64,000 bases of DNA. Source: SLSG01 sp964477035. Lineage in GTDB: Bacteria > Bacteroidota > Bacteroidia > Bacteroidales > UBA7960. A program made the translations under genes and the position numbers. The notes below the pieces were generated by a model. The model did no database searches, was not told the origin of the DNA, and was given only the letters and a program-made list of their open reading frames with translations. The stretch spans positions 248,001-312,000 of the forward strand of contig CAYZCW010000003.1 of assembly GCA_964477035.1 (NCBI GenBank), in the 5' to 3' direction. Position 1 is the stretch's first letter; each line of letters starts with the position of its first letter. This document shows positions 9,436 to 17,678 of this stretch, piece by piece.

Positions 9436-10668
9436 TTATTGGCCGTATGACAGGATGCGCTGCTCCCCTTCCAGTCTGCGGTAGCGCGCCACATCCTGCG
9501 ACACCTCCAGGGTGCCCAGGTAGTCGCCGTTTTCGTTTCGCAGGGCGAAATACTCGATGTGGATGAACTTGCCCCCCATGCGGATCCAGAACGGGGCGCG
9601 GCTCTGGCGGCCACTTCTGAAGTCCTCGATGATCCTATCCACGATGTGGGCGCTGGCCGGGGGGTGGCAATGCCGCACGTCCCGGTTCAGGATGGCCCGG
9701 TTGCGCTGGAAGATGCGCTCGGCGCTCTGGGAAAAGTACTTCACCTTGTCGTTCTTGTCCACGAAGGTCATGTCGACCGGCAGGGTGTTCAGCAAGGCCA
9801 GCAATTCCTCCAGGGCAAAACTTCCGGTCGGCAGGCGTACCTGCCCCCCCTCCCGCTGCAGGTCTTCCAGCTGCCGGGGCTCTGCCCCTTCGGGAATCCA
9901 TGCCACGGGTGGGTCATAGAGGCAGTAGCCGAACTCGGGCGACTGCTGGCTGATCTGCAGCCACTGCTGCTCGCTGAGCTTGTCCAGGGCCATGGGAAAC
10001 AGGATTTCCTCCTCCTTGAGCACCATGTCCTCCACGGCCTGCAGGGCCGGCCGGATCACGATCCCGGCGGCGGCCAGGAACTCCTGCTTCTCCAGTCCGG
10101 GCGTCTTCAGGATCTCTATGCCGCCCCTGAGCTGTTCGCGGATCTCGTCCTGCTTGCCCCACATGACCTTGGGCGGGCCCGTGATGCCTTCCTGCTCCAG
10201 AAAGGGGAACAGCAGGTATTCCTTGCGCAGGTAATGCTTGTCCACGTCGTACAAACTGTTGAACAGGCCGAGCAGCTTCAGCATCTGCTCACCCAGTTTC
10301 TCCTCCGGGGCCGCTTCCAGCTCCCGTAACGCCCCCTCGGCCAGGGCGATGACCTTCATCAGCTCCTGGTTTTCCTTTCGCATGACGTCCACGGGGTGGC
10401 CTTCGGGCACGTCCTGCATTCCGCTCAGGTCGACCTGCCCGCGCAGCACGGCCGAGTGGGCGTCGCACAATTTCAGCACCTCCTCCTCAGGAAGGCCCTC
10501 GCTGATGAGCTCCTGCTCCACCTCCACCACCTCCCCGTAAGGGATGCTGCTGAGGGTATCCAAAAGTTCCTGCCGCACTTCTTCTTCGGTGGCGCCTTGG
10601 TGAAGCTTCAGGATCAATTCCTTAAGCCGCGCCTTGCGGGATTCTGAGTTGTTGATGAGTTCGCTCAT
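9436..10668 (-). CDS. DUF438-hemerythrin-PAS protein
   Basis: 410 aa from the ATG at 10668; an upstream in-frame extension to 10815 reads through leader DNA and a palindrome and is unlikely. Order of domains: DUF438 (about residues 10-80, SRKARLKELILKLHQGATEE, VVEVEQELISEGLPEEEVLKLC); a hemerythrin-like HHE four-helix domain (about 85-240) with candidate iron ligands in DVDKHYLRKEYLLFPFLE and VEDMVLKEEEILFPMAL; and a C-terminal PAS-like domain (about 300-405, TFVDKNDKVKYFSQSAERIF). Hemerythrin domains bind a di-iron site that reacts with O2 or NO, so this is a likely sensor or scavenger. It shares an operon with the DUF1858-DUF2249 gene. No kinase or DNA-binding output domain is present, so its signalling partner is unknown. 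Confidence 0.82.
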   Translation of the reverse strand: MSELINNSESRKARLKELILKLHQGATEEEVRQELLDTLSSIPYGEVVEVEQELISEGLPEEEVLKLCDAHSAVLRGQVDLSGMQDVPEGHPVDVMRKENQELMKVIALAEGALRELEAAPEEKLGEQMLKLLGLFNSLYDVDKHYLRKEYLLFPFLEQEGITGPPKVMWGKQDEIREQLRGGIEILKTPGLEKQEFLAAAGIVIRPALQAVEDMVLKEEEILFPMALDKLSEQQWLQISQQSPEFGYCLYDPPVAWIPEGAEPRQLEDLQREGGQVRLPTGSFALEELLALLNTLPVDMTFVDKNDKVKYFSQSAERIFQRNRAILNRDVRHCHPPASAHIVDRIIEDFRSGRQSRAPFWIRMGGKFIHIEYFALRNENGDYLGTLEVSQDVARYRRLEGEQRILSYGQ

Positions 10669-10702
10669 GGGAAAGGTTTTTATTTTTGTAAATTTAACCA
10701 TT

Positions 10703-10721
10703 GCCGGGAAAATTTCCCGGC
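10703..10721. promoter_or_regulatory. Perfect 19-nt palindrome, candidate operator
   Basis: GCCGGGAAAATTTCCCGGC: two 9-bp arms around a single central A. It lies 35 nt upstream of the DUF438-hemerythrin start (minus) and 74 nt upstream of the DoxX-like start (plus). Its position and symmetry suit a dimeric repressor or activator controlling both genes. No regulator gene for it is in view. Confidence 0.45.
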
Positions 10722-10794
10722 GGAGCCGTGGAATCTTACGGCTGGTGTGCGACATGTGGAAAAAGCCGGACGGATTCCGACACCCTGTAAACCC

Positions 10795-11271
10795 ATGACG
10801 ATGAAAATCAACCACAACAAACTGTACCGGGCCGACATTCAGATTACCCGCTGGATGGCCAAAAGGGGCCTGCTGCTCCTGCGGCTGAGTATCGGGATCA
10901 TTTTTCTGTGGTTCGGTGTGCTCAAGTATTTCGACGGAATGAGTCCGGCGGAGGACATTGCCATACGGACCATCGACACCCTAACCTTCGGGCTGCTCTC
11001 CGAAAAGACCATCCTGTTCGGACTGGCCACCTGGGAGGTGCTTATCGGCATCGGGCTGCTGTTCAACATCTTTCTCAGGGAGACCCTGCTGCTGCTCTAC
11101 CTGCAGATGGTCGGCACCTTCATGCCGGTGTTCCTGTTCCCCGGGGAGGTGTTCCACATCTTCCCCTATTCACTGACCATGGAGGGCCAGTACATCATCA
11201 AGAATCTGGTGGTGCTCAGTGCCGGGATCACGATCGGGGCGACCGTGCGGGGCGGGCGGCTCGTGCCCTGA
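10795..11271 (+). CDS. DoxX/YkgB-like integral membrane protein
   Basis: 158 aa from the ATG at 10795; another ATG two codons later (10801) is equally good. It has four predicted membrane helices: LLLLRLSIGIIFLWFGVLKYF, ILFGLATWEVLIGIGLLFNI, TLLLLYLQMVGTFMPVFLF and a C-terminal one (YIIKNLVVLSAGITIGAT). The arrangement and the FGVLKYF motif after TM1 match DoxX and DUF417 (YkgB) membrane proteins, which are linked to quinone or stress functions in some species. It is divergent from the DUF438-hemerythrin operon across a shared palindrome, which suggests joint control. The function cannot be fixed from sequence. Confidence 0.72.
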   Translation: MTMKINHNKLYRADIQITRWMAKRGLLLLRLSIGIIFLWFGVLKYFDGMSPAEDIAIRTIDTLTFGLLSEKTILFGLATWEVLIGIGLLFNIFLRETLLLLYLQMVGTFMPVFLFPGEVFHIFPYSLTMEGQYIIKNLVVLSAGITIGATVRGGRLVP

Positions 11272-11420
11272 ATGACAGCTGATCGCAAGCGGGATGCCCA
11301 GACTGTTGCAGGCGCTTGCAAAGGGACCCCGGGGGACTGGATTGGCCCTGCCTGAAATTTTCCCGGGGCCGTGCCCGTGCTGGCAGGATTGTTGCGACGG
11401 CAAACAAAAAACCAACGACC

Positions 11421-12305
11421 ATGAAAAGGATCATTCTTCCCTGCCTGCTGGCCCTGTCAGCCCTGTTGTCCGCCTGCAACCGGTCCGACCCGGCCGCTTC
11501 CGCCCCCCACGGCAAGGGGGGCGCCATGACCGTTATGGAAGATGCCGCGCACGCACCGGCCGGACGCCAACTGACGATGGCCCAGGATGCACCGGAAGCC
11601 AGCCCGGAGGCACTCCGGCAGGACGAACCGGTGGACAAGCAGCGGATCATCCGGGACGGCCGCATGGGCCTCCGGGTGGAGGACCTGGAGCAATCAAGGA
11701 TGTGGGTCGATTCCCTGGTCGGCATCCACCATGGCTATTATGCCAACGAACGTTATTTTGATTCCGGCCAGGAGTCCTCCCTGCATTTCAGCATCCGGGT
11801 GCCGGCGGCCGGCTTCGATGGCCTGATTCTTGACCTGGAAGGCGGTCCGGGGCAGCTGCTGTACAAGGAGGTTTACGCCCGGGATGTCACCGAACAATTC
11901 ATCGATCTGGAATCGCGGCTGGCGAGCAAGGAGGCTTACCTGGAACGCTACCGGGAACTGCTGGCGGGGGCCGGAAACGTGAAAGAGGTTCTGGAGATTG
12001 AGGACAGGATCCGGGTGCTGGAGGAGGAGCTGGACAGCACCCGCGGCCGCCTGCGTTATCTGCGGGACCGGGTCGGTTACGCCACCCTGGAGCTGACAAT
12101 CAGCAAGGAAAAGGCGTTCCGGTTTGTGCCGGAGGGGCAGGCCCGTTTTGCGGAGCGGCTCAAGCAGGCGCTCCACCGCGGATGGACCGGGACCATTGCC
12201 GTCCTGCTGTTCCTGTTGAGTATCTGGCCGGCCTGGATCCTGTTGCTCGGGGCCGGATTCTGGTGGCGCCGAAAGGCGGGCTTATCCCGACCAGGAAGAA
12301 AATAA
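11421..12305 (+). CDS. DUF4349-domain lipoprotein
   Basis: 294 aa from the ATG at 11421; an open frame reaches back to 11316, but only this start gives a lipoprotein signal with lipobox LSAC (C19). After a low-complexity linker the DUF4349 domain starts near residue 70 (RIIRDGRMGLRVEDLEQSRM), with a central coiled coil (FIDLESRLASKEAYLERYRE and VLEIEDRIRVLEEELDSTRG). A C-terminal membrane helix (WTGTIAVLLFLLSIWPAWIL) is followed by a basic tail (RRKAGLSRPGRK). A protein with both an N-terminal lipid and a C-terminal helix spans or tethers envelope layers. DUF4349 proteins have no established biochemical role. The leader is A/C-rich with no Shine-Dalgarno site. Confidence 0.82.
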   Translation: MKRIILPCLLALSALLSACNRSDPAASAPHGKGGAMTVMEDAAHAPAGRQLTMAQDAPEASPEALRQDEPVDKQRIIRDGRMGLRVEDLEQSRMWVDSLVGIHHGYYANERYFDSGQESSLHFSIRVPAAGFDGLILDLEGGPGQLLYKEVYARDVTEQFIDLESRLASKEAYLERYRELLAGAGNVKEVLEIEDRIRVLEEELDSTRGRLRYLRDRVGYATLELTISKEKAFRFVPEGQARFAERLKQALHRGWTGTIAVLLFLLSIWPAWILLLGAGFWWRRKAGLSRPGRK

Positions 12306-12425
12306 ATCAAGCCGGACCGATTATTATAAGAAAAACTGTATCTTGCAAAAGTAAGCGGATGCATGCTCCCCAGGACCCACCCAAGGACCCTTCCTCCGTG
12401 AAACCACTGGCATTCCCTGTGTGCT

Positions 12426-15296
12426 ATGGCATCAAAGGAATACGACCACTTGTATCAATCCTTGTCGGCAACCTCCCGGGTCCTTGCATTGATCGTGGCA
12501 ATGACCGGCCTGGTGGTTCTGGCCGGCTGGTTCCTGGACAGTACGGTCCTGAAAAGCCTCCAACCCGGTTTCGTGTCCATGAAGGCCAATACGGCCCTGG
12601 GCTTCATGTTTTCGGGGCTGTCTATCTGGCTGTTGGGATGCAGGCGGACAGGCACCTGGTGTCCCCTCCTGCGGACGGGCGCCGCCCTGGCCGTACTGCT
12701 TGCCGGGCTGCTGACCACCCTGCAATACGTTACCGGATGGAATCTGGGCATTGATGAACTGATCGTACGGGGAGAGCCTTTAAGCCCATTCACCATCTCT
12801 CCGGGCCGCATGGCCCTGGATTCGGCCATCGCCTTCATGCTGGCCGGACTGGCACTGCTCTTCAGCGGCCATCGCAGCAAGCCCTTTCATGTAGCCGCCC
12901 ACCTGCTGGCCCTCTTCCTGCTGCTGTTCAGCACCACGAAACTGATAAGTTACGCCCACGGGGTTCCCGGACACCTGGCCATAGAAGGATCCACCCAGAT
13001 GGCCCTGCACACCGCCACCGCCTTTTTTCTTGCCGCGGCAGGCATCCTGCTGGCACGGCCCGCGCAGGGCATCCTCCCGGTGATCATCAATCCGGGGCCC
13101 GGGGGGTATATCTCCCGGAGGCTGCTGCCACTGACCCTGCTGATGCCGGTTGTGCTGGTCTGGCTGCAGCTGTGGCTGGAATCGCCGGAGCGCACAGTGG
13201 CCCTTCCCGGCCTGCCCCTCTTCCTGATCGCCCTGATCATGGCATTCCTCCTGCTGGTATGGTTCATCTCGGAGTCGCTGAACCGGATGGAGCAAAAGCG
13301 GCGGAGGGAGGAGGCCGCGGCCGAAATACGTTACCGGCGGTTTTTCGAGCTGGACCTCACGGGCGATTACCTGAGCACCCCCGAAGGCAGATTGCTGGAC
13401 TGCAATCCGGCCTTCGTGCAGATCCTGGGCTACGATTCCCGGGAAGAGATCCTGAAGCGGAACACCGCCGACTTCTATCCGGGAAAGGGCGACCGCAGCG
13501 CCTTCCTGGAAAGACTGAGAAGGGAGAAGGTCCTGACCCATTCGGAAATCACCATGAAGCGCCGGGACGGAACCCTCATCCAATGCGTGGAAAACGTGGT
13601 CGGCACCTTCGACCAACTCGGGGCTTTGCAGCTCATCCAGGGCTATCTGTTCGACATTACTTCCCGCAAAAAGGCGGAGGAGGCCCTTCAAAAGAGTGAA
13701 AAACTGCTGAAACTCTCCGGCCACCTCGCCCGCTTCGGCGCCTGGGAAGTGAACCTGGACACCAACCGGGTCACCTGGTCGGACGAGGTGGCCGCCATCC
13801 ACGAGATGCCCGCCGGCTACTCCCCCCTGGTGGAGGAGGGGATCTCCTATTACGCCCCGGAATACCGGGACCGCATCAGGGAGGCATTCACGGCCTGCGC
13901 CCGGGACGGCATCCCCTACGATGAGGAAATGCAGATCATCACTGGCAAAGGCAACCGGGTATGGGTGCGGACCATGGGGGTGGCGGAGCATGACTCAAAC
14001 GGCAGGATCCTCCGGGTGCTGGGAAGTTTCCAGGACATCTCCGGGATCAGGAAGATCCAGCAGGAACTGCAAAAGGCCAGGGTGCGGGCCGAGGAGAGTG
14101 ACCGGCTGAAGTCGGCCTTTCTGGCCAATATGAGCCACGAGATCCGCACCCCCATGAACGGCATCCTGGGCTTCGCCCAGTTGTTGAAGGAGCCGGGACT
14201 CGGCGGGGAACAACAAAGAAAGTACCTGGACATCATTGAAAAAAGCGGCATGCGCATGCTGGAGGTGATCAACGACCTGATGGACATCTCCAGGATCGAA
14301 TCGGGGCAGGTGGAGATCCATGAGTCGGCAGTGGATGTGCGGGATCTGATGGGCAGCCTGTATGAGTTTTTCCGTCCCCTGTTCGGGGGGTCACTAAAGC
14401 CTGTGGAGCTGAGGCTGACCCTGCCGGAAGGCAATCTGTGCATGCTGACCGACGAGAAGAAGCTGCATGCCGTGCTGACCAACCTGGTCCGCAACGCCAT
14501 GAAATTCACACGGAAGGGCTTCGTGGAAATGGGTTGCCGGCTGGCAGCCCCCCCCACGGACATTGAGTTCTTCGTGGTGGACACCGGGGCCGGGATCCCG
14601 GCCGGAAAACAGGAAGCCATCTTCGAGCGTTTTTTTCAGGTGGACGACAACACCCACGAAATCCGGGAAGGCACCGGCCTGGGCCTGCCCATCGCCAAGG
14701 CTTTCGTGGAGATGCTGGGCGGCAGGATTTGGGTAAAAAGCGAACCGGGCAAAGGGGCCGCATTCTTCTTCAGCCTGCCGTTCAGGCAGGGAGAAGTGCC
14801 ATCCATGCCTCCCGGCGAGTCCGGGGAGGCCGCCACCATGCCGGCTCAAACCCGGGAAGCAGGGTCCCCCGTTCACGGGAGGGAGGCCTCTGAACCCGGG
14901 CCGGGGCACGGCCGCCTGGCTGAACTCAAGGTCCTCGTCGTGGAGGACGACGAACCCTCCCGTTACCTCCTTGGCATGACGCTGGAATCCTGCTGCCGGG
15001 ACATCCTTTACGCCACGACCGGGGCGATGGCCCTGGAGCAGATCCGGACCCATCCCGATACCGATCTGGTGCTGATGGACATCAAACTGCCGGGCATGGA
15101 CGGCTACGAGGCCACCCGCCGGATCCGGGAGTTCAACCAGAAGGTCGTCATCATCGCCCAAACCGCTTACGCGATGGCCGGCGACCGGCAGAAAGCCCTG
15201 GAGGCAGGTTGCAACGATTACCTGGCCAAACCCATCCGCCACGAAAGACTCATGGAGGTCCTGTGCCGGTCCTTTTCCTGCCCGGACCCGGAATAA
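12426..15296 (+). CDS. Membrane hybrid histidine kinase (two PAS, HisKA, HATPase, receiver)
   Basis: 956 aa. Residues 1-290 form an all-helical sensory region of about eight membrane segments that I do not recognise as a named domain. Two PAS domains follow (YRRFFELDLTGDYLSTPEGR; LARFGAWEVNLDTNRVTWSD). The dimerisation domain has the phospho-accepting H571 in NMSHEIRTPMNG. The ATPase has an N box (LTNLVRNAMKF), G1 (VVDTGAGIP) and G2 (GTGLGLPIAK). After a proline- and glycine-rich linker (about 800-835) the receiver has acceptor D885 in VLMDIKLPGMDGYE. There is no output domain, so phosphate must pass to an Hpt protein or a separate regulator, neither of which is nearby. The glycosyltransferase gene begins 42 nt downstream. 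Confidence 0.93.
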   Translation: MASKEYDHLYQSLSATSRVLALIVAMTGLVVLAGWFLDSTVLKSLQPGFVSMKANTALGFMFSGLSIWLLGCRRTGTWCPLLRTGAALAVLLAGLLTTLQYVTGWNLGIDELIVRGEPLSPFTISPGRMALDSAIAFMLAGLALLFSGHRSKPFHVAAHLLALFLLLFSTTKLISYAHGVPGHLAIEGSTQMALHTATAFFLAAAGILLARPAQGILPVIINPGPGGYISRRLLPLTLLMPVVLVWLQLWLESPERTVALPGLPLFLIALIMAFLLLVWFISESLNRMEQKRRREEAAAEIRYRRFFELDLTGDYLSTPEGRLLDCNPAFVQILGYDSREEILKRNTADFYPGKGDRSAFLERLRREKVLTHSEITMKRRDGTLIQCVENVVGTFDQLGALQLIQGYLFDITSRKKAEEALQKSEKLLKLSGHLARFGAWEVNLDTNRVTWSDEVAAIHEMPAGYSPLVEEGISYYAPEYRDRIREAFTACARDGIPYDEEMQIITGKGNRVWVRTMGVAEHDSNGRILRVLGSFQDISGIRKIQQELQKARVRAEESDRLKSAFLANMSHEIRTPMNGILGFAQLLKEPGLGGEQQRKYLDIIEKSGMRMLEVINDLMDISRIESGQVEIHESAVDVRDLMGSLYEFFRPLFGGSLKPVELRLTLPEGNLCMLTDEKKLHAVLTNLVRNAMKFTRKGFVEMGCRLAAPPTDIEFFVVDTGAGIPAGKQEAIFERFFQVDDNTHEIREGTGLGLPIAKAFVEMLGGRIWVKSEPGKGAAFFFSLPFRQGEVPSMPPGESGEAATMPAQTREAGSPVHGREASEPGPGHGRLAELKVLVVEDDEPSRYLLGMTLESCCRDILYATTGAMALEQIRTHPDTDLVLMDIKLPGMDGYEATRRIREFNQKVVIIAQTAYAMAGDRQKALEAGCNDYLAKPIRHERLMEVLCRSFSCPDPE

Positions 15297-15338
15297 ATGC
15301 CCGTTAAGCGGCGTTCTTGAATAGCCCAGCCAACCGCT

Positions 15339-16352
15339 ATGCCGCATTCCTGCCCGAAAATATCCGTACTCCTCCCCTTTTACCGTCCCGGCCCGGCCCT
15401 GGACGAGGCTGTCGGGAGCATCCTCAGCCAGGGCCTGGGCGATTTTGAACTCTTGCTTATCGACAACAATGCGGATCCCGGATCCAGGGAAGTAGCCGCA
15501 CGCAGGGCGGCAGAAGATGCCCGCATCCGGCTGGTCCATGAAGCGCGGCAGGGCATCGCCCACGCCCTGAACGCCGGCCTGGCCCATGCCCGGGGCACAT
15601 ACATCGCCCGCATGGACGCGGACGATATCAGCCGGACAGGCCGCCTCGAAAAGCAGGCCGGCTTCCTGGATGCCCATCCGGAGATTGGGGCGGTTTCCAG
15701 CCAAACCGCTTTCAGATCTTCCGTCCCGAAAAACGAAGGTTACGCCCTGTTCGTGGACTGGCAGAACGGCCTGATCACCCATGAGGACCATGTTCTCAAC
15801 CGCTTCGTGGAGTCCCCGCTGGCCCATCCGACGATCATGTTCCGAAAGAAACTCATTGATCTCTATGGACCCTATGACACCGGTGAGTTGCCGGAGGATT
15901 ACGAATTGTGGCTCCGGTGGCTCGATCAGGGGGTGGGCTTTTATAAAATCCCGGAGCCCTTGCTGCAATGGAACGACCACCCGGACAGGCTGTCCCGGGT
16001 GCATCGGAATTATTCGCGGGAGGCATTTTATAATCTGAAGTGCCGCTACCTGGCCCGTTGGATTCTCCGATGCATCCCTCCCGAAAAGAAAATCCTGGTC
16101 TGCGGCAGCAGCAAGATCGGGCGCAAACGGGCTGCCCTGCTCAGCGAACTGGGGGTGGACATTTACGGTTTCACGGATGTCCGGCACCGCAGGAACAGGG
16201 AGATCCGCTTCGTCCCTTACCGGGACATTTCGGATCCGGCGGAATGGTTTCTGGTGAATATGATCTCCAAACGGGGGGTGGGCGAGGCCATTCGCAGCCA
16301 TTTCACCGGTCTGGGATTCCGGGAAGGGGCCGATTTCATTCTGGCAGGCTGA
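15339..16352 (+). CDS. Glycosyltransferase family 2 with extra C-terminal domain
   Basis: 337 aa. Residues 1-235 are a GT-A fold: VLLPFYRPGPALDEAVGSIL at the start, the nucleotide-sugar loop, the metal-binding motif in YIARMDADDIS (about residues 88-98), and the acceptor-side acidic motif in LPEDYELWLRW. It transfers a sugar from a nucleotide donor, probably in cell-surface polysaccharide synthesis. Residues about 240-337 are not part of the usual fold; KILVCGSSKIGRKRAALL followed by VDIYGFTDV looks like a small Rossmann-like domain. It follows the hybrid kinase by 42 nt and may be in the same transcript. Donor and acceptor cannot be inferred. Confidence 0.85.
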   Translation: MPHSCPKISVLLPFYRPGPALDEAVGSILSQGLGDFELLLIDNNADPGSREVAARRAAEDARIRLVHEARQGIAHALNAGLAHARGTYIARMDADDISRTGRLEKQAGFLDAHPEIGAVSSQTAFRSSVPKNEGYALFVDWQNGLITHEDHVLNRFVESPLAHPTIMFRKKLIDLYGPYDTGELPEDYELWLRWLDQGVGFYKIPEPLLQWNDHPDRLSRVHRNYSREAFYNLKCRYLARWILRCIPPEKKILVCGSSKIGRKRAALLSELGVDIYGFTDVRHRRNREIRFVPYRDISDPAEWFLVNMISKRGVGEAIRSHFTGLGFREGADFILAG

Positions 16353-16444
16353 AAGCCCGGACAGCCGGAGCCTTAAACATTCCGCCCCCGGATTTGTTAC
16401 AACCCATGCAACCGGTACATACATCCAACCTCTAAATCAAGGCC

Positions 16445-16846
16445 ATGAGCTACCATCTGACCACCGCCCTCACCGGAAAAACCCACGACGAAGCCATTGA
16501 ACTGGTCGTGGAGGAACTGCAAAAAGAAGGCTTCGGGGTGCTGACCCGCATCGATGTCAGGGACACACTCAAGAAAAAGATCGGCGCGGATTTCCGCAAG
16601 TACGTCATCCTGGGCGCCTGCAACCCCCACTTCGCCAACCAGGCCCTGCGCATCGAAGGAAAACTGGGTGTGCTGCTGCCCTGCAATGTGGTCGTGGAGG
16701 AGCTTGAAGGGGGAAGGGTCGAAGTATCCATTGCCGATCCCCTGGCCATGATGGCCGGGGTGCACAATCCGGCACTGGAAGGTGTGGCGGCCGGGGTCCG
16801 CGAAAAGATTCTGCGCATCGACCAGGGAATCAAGAGTCGCGCCTGA
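16445..16846 (+). CDS. DUF302 domain protein
   Basis: 133 aa, one compact DUF302 domain. The family pattern is clear: a leading strand with HDEAIELVVEELQKEGFGVL, then TRIDVRDTLKKKIGADFRKY, an ILGACNPHFANQAL segment with one cysteine, and GVLLPCNVVVEELEGGRVEV. DUF302 proteins are small cytoplasmic proteins seen often near redox and oxidative-stress genes; no biochemical role is proven. It stands alone, 92 nt after the glycosyltransferase and convergent with the hemolysin-III gene 22 nt away, so its 3' end is tightly packed. Length is normal for the family. Confidence 0.88.
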   Translation: MSYHLTTALTGKTHDEAIELVVEELQKEGFGVLTRIDVRDTLKKKIGADFRKYVILGACNPHFANQALRIEGKLGVLLPCNVVVEELEGGRVEVSIADPLAMMAGVHNPALEGVAAGVREKILRIDQGIKSRA

Positions 16847-16868
16847 CCGCCGGAGTACGGCCCAGACC

Positions 16869-17525
16869 CTAAGCGGGCAACACATACAGGTAGATCGAGA
16901 AAAAGTGGGAAATGGCGCCTGCCAGCACAAACAGGTGCCAAATCACGTGGTTGAAGCGGTTTTGCTTGCGGATATAGAACACCACCCCCAGGCTGTAAAA
17001 GAGTCCGCCGGCCAGCAACCACAGCAGCCCCCCCAGCGGCACCTGCTGCACCAGCGGCCGGATGGCCACCAGGATGATCCACCCCATCAGGACATAGATC
17101 ACAGCCGACAGCAGCCTCAGCCGGTCCGTATAGAAAAACAGCTTGAAGACCACCCCGGCAATGGCCAGGCCCCAGATCACCCCGAAGATCGACCAGCCCC
17201 ACGGACCGCGAAGGCTCACCAGGGTGAACGGGGTATAAGTTCCGGCAATCAGGATGTAGATGGCCGCATGATCGAAGATGTTCAGAAAATGCTTGATCCG
17301 CTTGTTCCGGAAGCTGTGATAGAGCGTGGAAGCAGTGAACAGGGTGATCAGGCTGGCCCCGTAAATGCTGAAACTGACGATCTTCCAGGCATCGCCCGTG
17401 GTGGTGGCCGCAAACACGACCAGGATGACCAGTCCCGCAATGCTGAGCAGCACCCCGATGCCGTGGGTGATGCTGTTCAGGATTTCGTGAAGGTACAAGA
17501 CCCAGCGCCTGCGTTCCATAATCAT
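16869..17525 (-). CDS. Hemolysin III / TrhA (PAQR-type) membrane protein
   Basis: 218 aa with seven predicted membrane helices. Family marks: HEILNSITHGIGVLLS near the N-terminus, STLYHSFRNKRIKHFLNIFD, DHAAIYILIAGTYTPF, and the C-terminal IWHLFVLAGAISHFFSIYLY. The conserved His and Asp residues in these segments form the metal site of the PAQR/TrhA family. Despite the family name, bacterial members are not proven pore-forming toxins; TrhA has been linked to membrane-lipid homeostasis. The start is either 17525 or the ATG two codons later (17519). It converges with DUF302 and diverges from kynU. Confidence 0.92.
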   Translation of the reverse strand: MIMERRRWVLYLHEILNSITHGIGVLLSIAGLVILVVFAATTTGDAWKIVSFSIYGASLITLFTASTLYHSFRNKRIKHFLNIFDHAAIYILIAGTYTPFTLVSLRGPWGWSIFGVIWGLAIAGVVFKLFFYTDRLRLLSAVIYVLMGWIILVAIRPLVQQVPLGGLLWLLAGGLFYSLGVVFYIRKQNRFNHVIWHLFVLAGAISHFFSIYLYVLPA

Positions 17526-17678
17526 TTTTTTTCAGCCCTTCCGCGTGCCTGCCGTCTGAACCGGCCGTCAGGCGCCTGCCGGGGTCTGACCCCCACAAAC
17601 TTTTTGGGCAGGAAAGAAGGGGGTGCCCTTTCCCATGTGGCAAACTTAGTGTATTTTTAAGGTTTATTTGGCATTTTA

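Noticed and set aside
10669..10815. Extended start for the DUF438-hemerythrin gene
   Set aside because: The extension reads through a palindrome and leader and lacks the DUF438 pattern; the ATG at 10668 begins the domain properly.
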